A stretch of 64,000 nt of DNA, from NCBI RefSeq assembly GCF_904849725.1, contig NC_058518.1, positions 391,517,581 through 391,581,580 of the forward strand, read 5' to 3'. Positions within the stretch are counted from its first letter, which is position 1. Every line of letters begins with the position of its first letter. Of this stretch, positions 44,938 through 55,089 are shown in pieces. This DNA comes from Hordeum vulgare subsp. vulgare (Eukaryota > Streptophyta > Magnoliopsida > Poales > Poaceae). The notes below the pieces were generated by a model, which was not told where the DNA came from, ran no database searches, and saw only the letters and a list, made by a program, of their open reading frames with translations. Position numbers and translations under genes: made by a program.

Positions 44938-45580
44938 TTCACGCGCAAGAGCCATCGAACTCCGCGTCCGCACATGGCAGTGCCCCGTGCACAAGAGCCA
45001 GTGGACTCCACGTCCACGCACGGCAGCGCTTCGCGTGCAAGAGCCGACGGACTCCGCGTCCACGCTTGCCAGTGCCCCATGCACAAGAGCCAGCGGACTT
45101 CGCGTCCGCACACGACAGCGCTTCACGCGCAAGAGCTACCGGACTCCGCGTCCGCGCATGGCAGTGCCCCGTGCACAAGAGCCAGCGGACTCCGCGTCTG
45201 CACAAGGCAGCGCTTCGCGCGCAAGAGCCACCGGACTCCGCGTCCGTGCATGGCAGTGCCCCGCGCACAAGATCCAGCGGACTCCGCGTCCGCACACGGC
45301 AGCGCTTCGCGTGCAAGGGCCGCCGGACTCCACGTACGCGCTTGGCAGTGCCCGCGCACAAGCCAGCGGACTCTGGGTCCGCACACGGCAGTGCTTCGCA
45401 TGCAAGAACCGCCGGACCCCGTGTCTACGCTCGGCAGCGCTCCGCGCGCAAGAGCCGCGGAACCCCGCGTCCGCGCTTGGCAGTGCCCCGCGCACAAGAG
45501 CCAGCGGACTCCGCATCCGCACACGGCAACGCTTCAGGCGCAATAACCGACGAACTCCTCGTCCGCACCTGGCCGTGTCT
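44938..45580 (+). repeat. 46-bp tandem array in U, about 14 copies
   Basis: The basic unit is 46 bp, with two alternating versions forming a 92-bp higher-order unit. One is GCACAAGAGCCAGCGGACTC-like, ending in CAGCGCTTCGC; the other is GCAAGAGCCxxCGGACTCCGC-like, ending in CAGTGCCCC. Units differ by substitutions and a few indels. Because 46 is not a multiple of three, successive units rotate through all three frames, and long open frames exist in each. Confidence 0.9.
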
Positions 45581-45668
45581 CGACACCGTCATTTTCTGTG
45601 ACAACAACTAAAAGCCTCCGCGCGACTCTTCGAGTCCCGTGGAAGCTCGGAGGCTACTATCGGGGGGA

Positions 45669-45953
45669 TGACCCCCGGTAGGATAAAGAAGACAATACAA
45701 CTTGTCAAAAAACATCAGGGGAGTTGTCCCCGATACGCCATACCCCGCGGATCAACAAAGACAATCGAAGGAGTAAAGACAGAAGGCCGGTCGGCTGGAA
45801 CCCGATCGGGTTCCCAGCCGGCTGGAACCTGACCGGCTGGAACCCGACCGGTTAGAACCTGGCCGGCTGGAACCCGGCTGGCTGGAACAAGGCCGGCTGG
45901 AGCCTGGCCAGCTGGAACCCATCCGGCTGGAGACTGTTCGACTGGAAACCTGA
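45669..45953 (+). repeat. 3' LTR of U, truncated
   Basis: Starts TGACCCCCGGTAGGATAAAG after the G-rich tract and follows the 5' LTR up to GAGACTGTTCGACTGG. It carries about nine GGCTGGAACC-type units against about five in the 5' LTR. The sequence departs from the LTR at about 45953, where V begins. Confidence 0.75.
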
Positions 45954-47600
45954 TGAGACGGTCGAGCTTCAACAACAAAGGCTGAAAATGGCAATTCTTC
46001 TCCAAGGTCAGCACGGCCTGAGCCGCCGTGATGTCATCCTAAGAATGGATAATCTCCGCGACCAGCTTCGTCTAGTGATGGGTTGATTCATCTGCATGTT
46101 GAACACAATGTTGAAGATCTACAATCGTCATTGGACGCTTGCAAGTCCCTCCAAAGTTTTTAACGAAACGCTCCTTGAGTTCTGCCCAAGTGTTGATGGA
46201 ATTGCGTGGTAAATTTTTCAACCACGTGCGAGCCGGCTCCTCTAACATCATGGTGAAATACTTGGCGCAGACCGCATCACTAGCATCAAGCATGTCCATA
46301 GCCAGCTCGTAGCTCTCAACCCATGCCGCCGGCTCAAGATGTGGTGTATAATTGGGCACCTTACAAGTGCCCTTGAAGAGTTTGGGCATGCGCTTGTTGC
46401 GCAAAGCAAACCATAGGCAGGGGACACCTACGTTCCTTCCTCCCGATCCACCGTATGCGGGAGCCGGCTGGGCATAAGGTGGAACTATCTTACCCGCCAG
46501 CGCCACGACCGTCACTGCTTCAGCCTGTCGGGCAGCTCGTGCAGCGTTGACAAGATCCTGAGCATTCAATGTTGGCGGCTCGGGCGGGTTGACTTGAGGT
46601 TGATGTCCGTGACCGCCACTGGAAGCCGCCGAGGGATCATGTGGGAAGCTCTTCGTGTGGATGGCCTCTGGGGAGGAGTGCAGTCGATCACGACTATATG
46701 AAAATTGTGCGTGCTAGACCACGACCGTCTTCAGCATCTCAATGTTGTTTCTTGCTTTCACCTCAAGCGCAGTGTTTCCACGAATAGGCAGAGATTCCAA
46801 GTGGCGGTCGCAGCCAGCACGTTATCCACTAGGTTGGAGAAGTGACCTTGGCGTGTTTGGAAGTGTTGAGCCGCCTGCTTGATCAGTGGGGGTTGTGCCG
46901 GCTGCTGAACAACCTTGACCTGCGGATTAGTCTGACGGGGCGGGTTATGCTCCGCGCCAGGCGTATGCGGGCTACTAAATAAGTGAGTGGGGTTAAGATT
47001 GGCCGGGATACGACTCTGATGCCTCCTCTAATGCATTGCATCAGACGCGACTCGCTGACGCTCAAGCCGCCACGCCTCCATCTTCAAGCTCTCTACCTCT
47101 TCGTCAATCCAGGCCTGCTGATCCACCATCCGGGTCTTCTTAGCATCGATCTCACGTTGTATTTGAGCCATCTCCTCCCGAAGTTTGGCCAGTTCTGCAT
47201 TGACTTCCTCCTGGTTATAGCCGTAACGACAACTGACATGAGTTTTGACATCTCAACCATCAGATTTGTCATGGCCTGGGCCGGCGTTTTTTCAGACCCG
47301 CTAGCTCCATTAGCGGTTGCCGCGTTTGGCTGATTTTGAGCCACCGTTGGCCCCGCCATGTAGATGGCGACTTGGCGTGGTGGTTCCTATGGCCCTTCAG
47401 AGATTGTCGCCTCAGGAAAGCCCCCAAGCCTTCCTTCATAGAGAGGACAAATTGAATCAGTATCTCTGATGGATGACTTGCCGTCTGAGTTGAAGGGGGT
47501 ATCTCCACCAGCTTTCGGCTCGTCCGGGAGGCTAACCCCCTACGTAAAGCCGACGAAGATGTGACGCCGCCCGATCCGGCTCAGGGACCAATGTTCCGAT
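45954..47600 (-). pseudogene. V gag (gypsy), truncated
   Basis: On the minus strand: an N-terminal Gln/Ala-rich part (TVAQNQPNAATANGASGSEK, then MTNLMVEMSKLM), then NAQDLVNAARAARQAEAV, then PKLFKGTCKVPNYTPHLEPA, then EPARTWLKNLPRNSINTWAE, the Retrotrans_gag core. Frames are broken between 46570 and 47090, and V stops abruptly at about 45954. It is a different lineage from the gag of T2, whose core is longer in the Arg region. Confidence 0.75.
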
Positions 47601-47788
47601 CTTGCCGATGAAGACGTCAATCTTGCCGAAGGGGACCCGGTGACCTGATCCGATTGAACCGGCCTCGGTACCCCAACTTGAGTTGTCGATGTAGTATGTT
47701 TCGCAGCGGCTCGTAGTCATGAGAACGACCGCGTAGCTCCCGAACCATGGAAGGGCTCCCTTTGAGAACTCAACTCCACCGTGCATAA

Positions 47789-47806
47789 GCCCCACGGTGG
47801 ACGCCA
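47789..47806 (-). promoter_or_regulatory. Primer binding site of V
   Basis: The reverse complement of CCCCACGGTGGACGCCAA, TGG-type, 2 bp from the LTR end. Similar to the site of U. Confidence 0.65.
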
Positions 47807-47808
47807 AT

Positions 47809-48354
47809 TGTTGTGGTTTTGTCACGGCAGATGTCCTACTGAGAGGACTTAGTGATGGGGGCATCGCGACCATGTGGCGACTCAAAGGGGTTAATGGGGA
47901 GTGAGAGACGATTTTACCCAGGTTCGGCCCCTCTGATCGGGGTAAAAGCCTACATCCTGCTCTGTGTATATTGATGTGGAAATCGATTACAAGGGTGCAG
48001 ATTCGCTTGACCTAGCTCTCGATTGGTGATAACTTAAGTCTATCATCCCTAGAGACTCACCTTTATATGTAGGTCGAGGCCCTAGGGCTACAAGAGTCCG
48101 GGTCACGTATGATTCGTGACTTGACATATCTCTAACTCGCCTTACTTATATCGCAAGGAAACTTCTTGAGACCATTCTTCTATATGGGTCATAAGTCGCC
48201 ATCTTTGTGTCTTGGGCTACGGCCGGTTCTTCTGGCTCCGCCTCGTGCCTTCTGCTTCTTAAGTCATGGCCCATCTTGAACATGAATGTTGAGCCGCCAT
48301 CAGCTTGATCCGACCTCTTAGGATGGGTCTCATGGCGGGATAATATCCCCAACA
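47809..48354 (-). repeat. 5' LTR of V (546 bp)
   Basis: Plus-strand ends TGTTGTGGTTTTGTCACGGC and AATATCCCCAACA, giving TG...CA. It contains TTTACCCAGGTTCGG at 47913-47927. GATTC at 48355-48359 would be the target duplication; no partner is left. Confidence 0.75.
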
Positions 48355-48532
48355 GATTCCATGCAACGCTCCGCTCGGGGTCACCGTCGCGGCCGTAGCC
48401 CGCCGACTAACTTCCACACCACATTTTCAGGGGGAGAGGAGGGATTGATCTCGTTGGTGGCAAGATATAGAGAGAGGGATTGGGGGATCGATGGTGATGC
48501 ACAGATAGGGTTTCGCCCCATATCCGAGCCGC
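48355..48532. other. Short spacer between V and C
   Basis: 178 bp with no recognised repeat. One frame is open for 67 codons but has no known domain. It may be older host sequence into which V and C inserted. Confidence 0.35.
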
Positions 48533-50056
48533 TGAAAGCACATATGCTCCCTTGGTGGTTTTGATAATTCATGACAACATACATTGTCTCTTGGACTAAC
48601 ACTTTTACCTAGTATTTTTCAGGAATAGTCCATAGAGAGCAATGGCAAAAGGATTATGTGGAGATGCCCCTTGATGCAAGAAAGGAATAAGATTGGCGCA
48701 AGCTTCAAGCTAGAAGACTCTTAATTTTTTATTTGTGAGAAATCACTTTTGAGACCATAGGAAAGCCAATACTATTAAAAGGGGGTGAGGTATTAAAATG
48801 AACTGGTTGCTCAAGTGCTCAGAGATAGCCACCAAAAATACTCAGTCATTTTCCCACATAACCATTCTGTCCAACGCCACATATACAAAATCGGTGCCAC
48901 CAAGTTTCTCAATTCGACCCTACCAATTTTCATCTGAGACAGAACCCTAGCCAAATCAACCCAAACGGTGCAACCGAAACCGTGTTGGTGCTACCGAGTT
49001 TAGGTGACCAACTTTCTGTTGCCTCGGTACACAAAATATGAATTTCAGCATTTGGGTATCGGTGTCACCTAGTTGTGTCATCTGACCGTTAGCCACCTTT
49101 TCGGTGTCACCGAGTTGTGTATAACGGTTACACCAAGATTCAAAAGTTACTGCCTTTAGTGCAAGTCGATACCACCTAGTCCATGACTTTGGTGTCACCG
49201 AGTTTGTCACTTTAGGTGTAAGGGTTGGATTTTGGGGACTGCCTATATATACCCCTCCATCATCTCTCTTTCAAGAGAGAAGCACTCAGAACACACACTT
49301 CATTGCAAGATACATTTTTCTGGGAGAGAGCCACATGCTCATGTGTTGAGATCAAGGCATTCCAATCCAGTCATTTGAAACTTGATCTCTAGCCTCCCCA
49401 AGCTGCTTTCCACCAAATCAACCTCTCCTACCCATGACTATTATGTGAGAGAGTGCTTGTGTGTTGAGGAGACTATATTTAGAAGCACAAGAGTAAGGAG
49501 TTCATCGTTCTACCACATCTATTACCTTTTGAAGGGTGGTGCCTCCTAGATTGGTTAGGTGTCGCTTGGGAGACTCCTACTTCGTGTTGTGGAGTTCAAC
49601 CAAGATGTTTGTAAGGTCATGAAGATCGCCTACTTCATGAAGATCTACCATGAGTGAGGCTAGTCCTCCGTGGACGGAGGCCGTGATGGAATAAATAAGT
49701 CTGCTTCTTCGTGGACCCCTTGTGGGTGGAGCCCTCCGTGGACTCTCACAGTCATTACCCTCTACGGGTTGAAGTCTCCACTAACATGGACGTATGATAG
49801 CGCCACCTATCGGAACCATGCCAAAAATCGCCGTGTCAACCTCTTTGCGTTTGATCTCCTAAACTCTACTCCTTTCTACATGTGCAGAGTCTTTACTTTT
49901 CCGCTTCCATATATGTTGACTAGCATGTGTAGGGTGTACTAGACTTGTTAGTATTGCTAAAATCTACGAGACATAAAATTGGGAAAAGGCAAGGATTTTA
50001 ATCTTGTCAAGTAGTCTATTCACCCCCCTCTAGACACACCTTCTATTGATGCCACA
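48533..50056 (+). repeat. 5' LTR of C (1524 bp)
   Basis: TGAAAGCACATATGC to TTGATGCCACA. It contains a cluster of CGGTGxCACCGAGTT-like motifs (48889-49205) and TATATATA at 49244-49251. There is no second copy in the window. Confidence 0.8.
49244..49251 (+). promoter_or_regulatory. TATA box of the C LTR
   Basis: GCCTATATATACCCC, a strong plant TATA context about 40 bp downstream of the last CACCGAGTT motif. Transcription would start near 49275-49285. Confidence 0.7.
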
Positions 50057-50058
50057 AT

Positions 50059-50070
50059 TGGTATCAGAGC
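50059..50070 (+). promoter_or_regulatory. Primer binding site of C (initiator Met tRNA)
   Basis: TGGTATCAGAGC is the standard copia primer site complementary to initiator methionine tRNA, 2 bp after the LTR. Confidence 0.92.
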
Positions 50071-50110
50071 AAGGTCTCCAAAACCTTGGTTTAATCACTG
50101 TTGGAGGAAG

Positions 50111-50760
50111 ATGAATGTGACTAGTTCCGGGATTTTTGTTTGTAGAGTGCCTATTCTTGATGGGGAGTATTTTAGACAATGGAAAGATGAAATGCTTGAT
50201 ATATTTGATGAGTTCCATTTGCGCAAGTATGTTGAATATCCCTATGCGCCTCCCGTCGATCCCATACAACCTTCTCATGATGATGAAATTGATATGCTTG
50301 GTAATCTTAACATCCTTAATCTAATCATTAGAGGACTACCAATAAATGTGCTTAATCAAATGCAGAACTTTGAGTGTGTTCATACTTTGTGGAAAAACTT
50401 AGAGGAAAGATATCCAAATTATTCCTTGTAAAATCTTGATATCATTGCCTACAAATGCATTGCATTTCACAAAATAAAGCCGAGTGATCCTATTTTTGAT
50501 AAATGTCTATTTGAGCTTCGTGACCTTATGCATGCTAAAGGAGATGCCATTACTATTAACAATATCATTGTTGAAGCCATTCGCATGCATAAATATGAAC
50601 ATTGTCTTAGTCAAAATTCTGATGAAACTCTTGTTTCTTATGATGAGGGAACTTCATCTGATGATGATTATGTGGAGCATGGCTACTACAATGAATATGA
50701 GGAGTTTGACATTGAGTATGAGAAGACCATGCAGAATCTTAGTCTTATGGTGAACCTTAG
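50111..50760 (+). pseudogene. Gag of C, one in-frame stop
   Basis: ATG at 50111: MNVTSSGIFVCRVPILDGEY, then FRQWKDEMLDIFDEFH, the usual copia gag opening (a short lead, then W-K-x-x-M). It is followed by a DUF4219/UBN2-like helical part. TAA at 50429-50431 interrupts; the frame continues to LFELRDLMHAKGDA and an acidic segment (SYDEGTSSDDDYVEH). No zinc knuckle is visible, so the gag looks internally shortened compared with SIRE elements. Confidence 0.8.
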
Positions 50761-53536
50761 AGACTACATGGCCGGTGGAAAGGACTGGGTTCTCGACAGT
50801 GGATGCACCGATCACATGACCGGAGATAAAGACATGCTCCATGAGATTACACCAAACCGTGGACCTCGAAGGTACGTGACCTTTGGAGATAACTCCAAGG
50901 GTAAGGTAGTTGGTCTTGGTAAGGTGGCCGTATCTCATGATAGTTCCATTCAAAATGTCATGCTTATTGAATATTGGGTACAATCTTCTTTCTATATCTA
51001 GACTAGCAGGCTTTGGTTTCGATGTGCTATTTACAAGAGTTGACTGTCGAGTGTTTCATAGCGGCAACCATAACATTATCTTTACTGGTTTCCGTAGATG
51101 TGATCTATACATTGTCGATTTCACAAAGAAAACCAAACGCCGCACATGTCCTATTGGTAAATCTTCTAAAGGTTGGTTATGGCATGTAAGGTTAGGACAT
51201 GTTGGTATGCGTAATCTTGACAAACTTATTAAAGGTGATCATATTCTTGGTGTTAAAGATGTTATATTTGACAAAGATAGACTTTGTAGTGCTTGTCAAG
51301 CAAGAAAGCAAGTTGGTGGAAATCATCCCGTGAAGAACATCATGACTACAAGAAGACCACTTGAGCTGCTTCACATGGATCTTTTTGGTCCCAATGCTTA
51401 CAAGATCATCGGTGGAAATTCTTATGGTTTAGTCATTGTTGATGATTTTTCCAGATTTACATGGGTATTCTTCCTTGATGATAAGTTGCAAGTACAAAAG
51501 ATCTTCAAGAACTTCGCTCGGAAAGCTCAAAATCTGTTAGAAGTGAAGATCAAGAAGGTTCAGAGCGACAACGGAACGGAGTTCAAGAACACGAGTGTGG
51601 ATACCATTATTGATGAAGAGGGTATCACACATGAGTTCTTGGCGATGTACACACCTCAACAAAATGGAGTTGTTGAGAGGAAGAACCAGACTCTCATAGA
51701 GATGGCCAGAACGATGCTTGACGAATACAAGACTCCAATACACTTTTGGAAAGAAGCCGTGGAAACAGCTTTCCATGTCATAAATCGACTCTACCTACAG
51801 AAGCTTCTTGTTAAAATGGCATACGAGCTACTCACTGATAACAAACCCCAAGTTGGATACTTTCGAGTATTCCGATCTAAGTGTTATATTCTTGATAAGC
51901 ATCATCACTCTAAATTTGCTCCTAAATCTTACGAAGGTTTCCTACTTGGTTACGGATCGAACTCTCACACTTACCGTGTCTACAACAACTTCACTCGGAA
52001 AGTTAAAGAGATGGTACATGTGAAGTTTGATGAGACTAATGGTTCGCAAGTCAAACAATTGCCAAATGATGTAGGAGATAAGGAACCTTCGGAAGCCATC
52101 CAAGATTTATCTATTGGCAAGATTCGTCCCATGGAGGTGAAGGAAATTACTTCATCAACTCAAGAGGAAACTCCTACTTTGCGTCAAGGCGAACCACAAA
52201 ACGACATGGAAGCATCCACAAGCGGTACACGACATGATCAAGAAGAGGAAGAAGTACATCATGATGATCCATCTCAACCTTCCTCACCACCACCTCAAGG
52301 AGTTGACGACGTCAACGACAATGAGCAAGATGATGTTGATAAGAAGCTCCACCATCCAACAAGAAGAAGTTGTCAAGAGTTAGAGCAAGAGTGGACTGAG
52401 ATCATCCATTGAATCAAATCTACAGTGACATAAAAACTGGGAGAACCACTCGCTCTAAATCTCGCTTAGCTAACTTTTGTGAGCATTATTATTTCATATC
52501 CAGCATTGAGACTTTGAAGGTTGAAGAAACCCTTCAAGACCCGGATTGGGTGAATGCCATGCACGAAGAGCTACACAACTTCGAGAGGAACAAAGTGTGG
52601 ACACTTGTTGAAAAGCCCGAAGGCGAGCAAAACATCATTGGTGCAAGATGGGTGTTTCGTAACAAGCAAGATGAAGATGGACAAGTTGTACGCAACAAAG
52701 TGCGTCTCGTAGGCCAAGGATACACACAAGTCAAAGATATGGACTACGGTGAGACTTATGCGCCTGTTGCTAGACTTGAAGCCATTCACATTATTCTCGC
52801 TTATGCCACACCATGATATTACTCCTTACCAAATGGATATCAAAAGTGCTTTTCTAAATGGTGAAATTGAGGAGGAGGTTTATGTCAAACAACCTCCCGG
52901 ATTTATGAACTCTAAAAAAGCTATTCATGTTTACAAACATTCTAAAGCTTTTTATGGTCTTAAACAAGCCCCTAGAGCTTGGTACAAATGCCTAACAAAG
53001 TTTCTCATTGAAAAGGGTTTTGAGATTGGTAAAATTGATGCAACCTTTTTCACTAAAAGAGTAAATGGAGAACTATTTGTATGTCAAATATATGTGGATG
53101 ATATTATCTTTGGTTCTGCTAACCCACAATTTAGTGAGAAATTTGGAAGGTTGATGAGCAGTATGAGAAGTCTATGATGTGTGAGCTGAAATTCTTCCTT
53201 GGATTGCAAATCAAACAATCGAGAGAAGTTACGTTTATCTCTCAAACCAAGTACACCAAGGACCTAATCAAGAAGTTCAACATGCAAGAATGCAAAGGTA
53301 TGAGAACCCCCATGCCTTCTAGTGGACATGTTGATCTCACTAAGGAGGACAAATGAGTTGATCAAAAGGTTTATCGATCAATGATTGGTTCATTGCTAGG
53401 CTTATGTGCCTCCCGTCCTGACATCATGTTGAGTGTTTTCATGTGTGCCTGATATCAAGCGGCATCTAGAGAGGTGATCTATTGGCTGTGAAAAGAATAG
53501 TGAGATACCTCATACATACACCAAACTTTGGCATAT
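50761..53536 (+). pseudogene. Pol of C: protease, integrase and RT, with frameshifts
   Basis: Protease active site DSGCTDHMTG at 50795. Integrase: WHVRLGHVGMRNL and CSACQARKQ (HHCC), then D in LHMDLFGP, D in SDNGTEF and E in GVVERKNQ, all kept. RT from about 52500: ARWVFRNKQDEDGQVVRNK, MDIKSAFLNGEIEEEV, and YVDD at 53091-53102, intact. Frame changes at about 50970, 52400, 52805 and 53160, and TGA at 53354-53356, break the polyprotein. The RNase H start (RSMIGSLLGLCASRPDIM) is present up to the B insertion at 53542. Confidence 0.9.
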
Positions 53537-53542
53537 GGTATC

Positions 53543-55089
53543 TGCTACTTCTCAAACAACAGCGCCAGAAATTGACACGTTGATGGAGATTGGGCTTGCG
53601 TTGGTTTTTCCCTTGAAGAGGAAAGGGTGATGCAACACAGGAGCAGTAAGTATTTCCCTCAGTTTGAGAACCAAGGTATCGATCCAGAAGGAGGGTCTCG
53701 TCAATTCCAGAGTACTTGCGCAAACACAAACAAGCTTGCACCCAACGCTTCAAAGGGGTTGTCAATCCCTTCAAGATTGTTTGCAAAGTGAGATATCAAG
53801 GCGGAAAGTGAAACGAAGTAAAAAGTGAAAGGCTGAAAATATGGTGTGGAGTAGACCCGGGGGACATAGTGTTCACTAGAGGCTTCTCTCAAAATAGCAA
53901 ATATCACGGTGGGTGAACAAATTACTGTCGAGCAATTGATAGAACCGCGCAAAGTCATGACGATATCTAAGGCAATGATCATACATATAGGCATCACGTC
54001 CAAGACAAGTAGACCGATACTTTCTGCATCTACTACTATTACTCCACACATCGACCGCTATCGAGCATGCATCTAGTGTATTGAGTTCATGACGAACAGA
54101 GTAACGCCTTAAGCAAGATGACATGATGTAGAGGGATAATCTCAAACCAATGATGAAAACCCCATATTTTGACCCTTGATGGCAACAACACGATGCATGC
54201 CTCGCTACCACTTCTGTCACTGGGTGAGGTCACCGCACGGTATGAACCCAAAACCAAGCATTTCTCCCATTGCAAGAATCATAGATCTAGTTGGCCAGAC
54301 AAAACCCACAACTCGAAGAGAATTACAAGGATACGAAATCATACATAAGAGAGATCAGAAGAAACTCAAATAAGATTCATAAATAATCTGATCATAAATC
54401 CACAATTCATCGGATCACGACAAACACACCGCAAAAGAAGATTACATCGGATAGATCTCCATGAAGATCATGGAGATCTTTGTATTGAAGATCCAAGAGA
54501 GAGAAGAAGCCATCTAGATACTAACTATGGACCCGTAGGTCTATGGTGAACTACTCACGCATCATCGAAGAGGTCATGGTGTTGATGAAGAAGCCCTCCG
54601 TATCCGAATACCCCCTCCGAGAGGGCACCAGAATGTGCCCGAGATGGGATCTTGCGGAGACAGAAGCTTGTGGTGGCGGAAAAGTACTTTCGATGATCTC
54701 CTGATTTTTTTGGATTTTTAGGGAATATATAGGCGCAACCCCAAGGGTAGAGGCGTCCAGGGGGCCCACAAGCCTGTGGGCCGCGGCCTCCCCGTGGCCG
54801 TGGGGTGAGGGCTTGTGGGTCCACTAGGGCCCCCTGCCTTGGCTCTCAAGCTTCATGATCTTCTTCCGTTACAGAAAAAATCTTTTCGGGGATTTTCTTC
54901 CGTTTGGACTCCGTTTCAAAATCTCCTATGAAAGGGGTCAAAAACATGGGAAAAAACAAGAACTGGCACTTGGCACTGAGTTAATAAGTTAGTCCCAAAA
55001 AATATATAAAAGGTATGCAAAACATCCAAAGTTTGACAAGATAATAGCATGAAACCATAAAAAATTATCGATATGTTGGAGACATATCA
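53543..55089 (-). repeat. 3' LTR of B (1547 bp)
   Basis: Plus-strand ends TGCTACTTCTC and GAGACATATCA. The GC palindrome is at 54755-54835 and the TATA box (AATATATA on the plus strand) at 54724-54731. Matches the A LTRs over its full length. Confidence 0.93.

Larger units (their letters stand above)
40780..45953 (+). mobile_element. U: GC-rich non-autonomous LTR element (LARD-like), 3' truncated
   Basis: The LTR starts TGACCCCGGGTAGG at 40780 and again at 45669 (TGACCCCCGGTAGG). The internal part begins with a primer site (41586-41603) and ends in a G-rich tract (ATCGGGGGGA). It holds no recognisable gag, protease or pol; instead it has about 2 kb of very GC-rich DNA, three to four related direct repeats and a 46-bp tandem array. 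The second LTR is cut at about 45953, so its target duplication cannot be tested. Confidence 0.75.

Noticed and set aside
44938..45580. CRISPR-like array
   Set aside because: Units are contiguous and similar throughout, with no unique spacers, and the genome is a plant.
44928..45611. A 227-codon repeat protein (SASAHGSAP-type) as a real gene
   Set aside because: It is a translation of the 46-bp array; the other two frames are equally open, with no upstream signals. Kept as a repeat instead.
48361..48564. 67-codon frame between V and C as a host gene remnant
   Set aside because: No recognised domain, and it runs into the C LTR.
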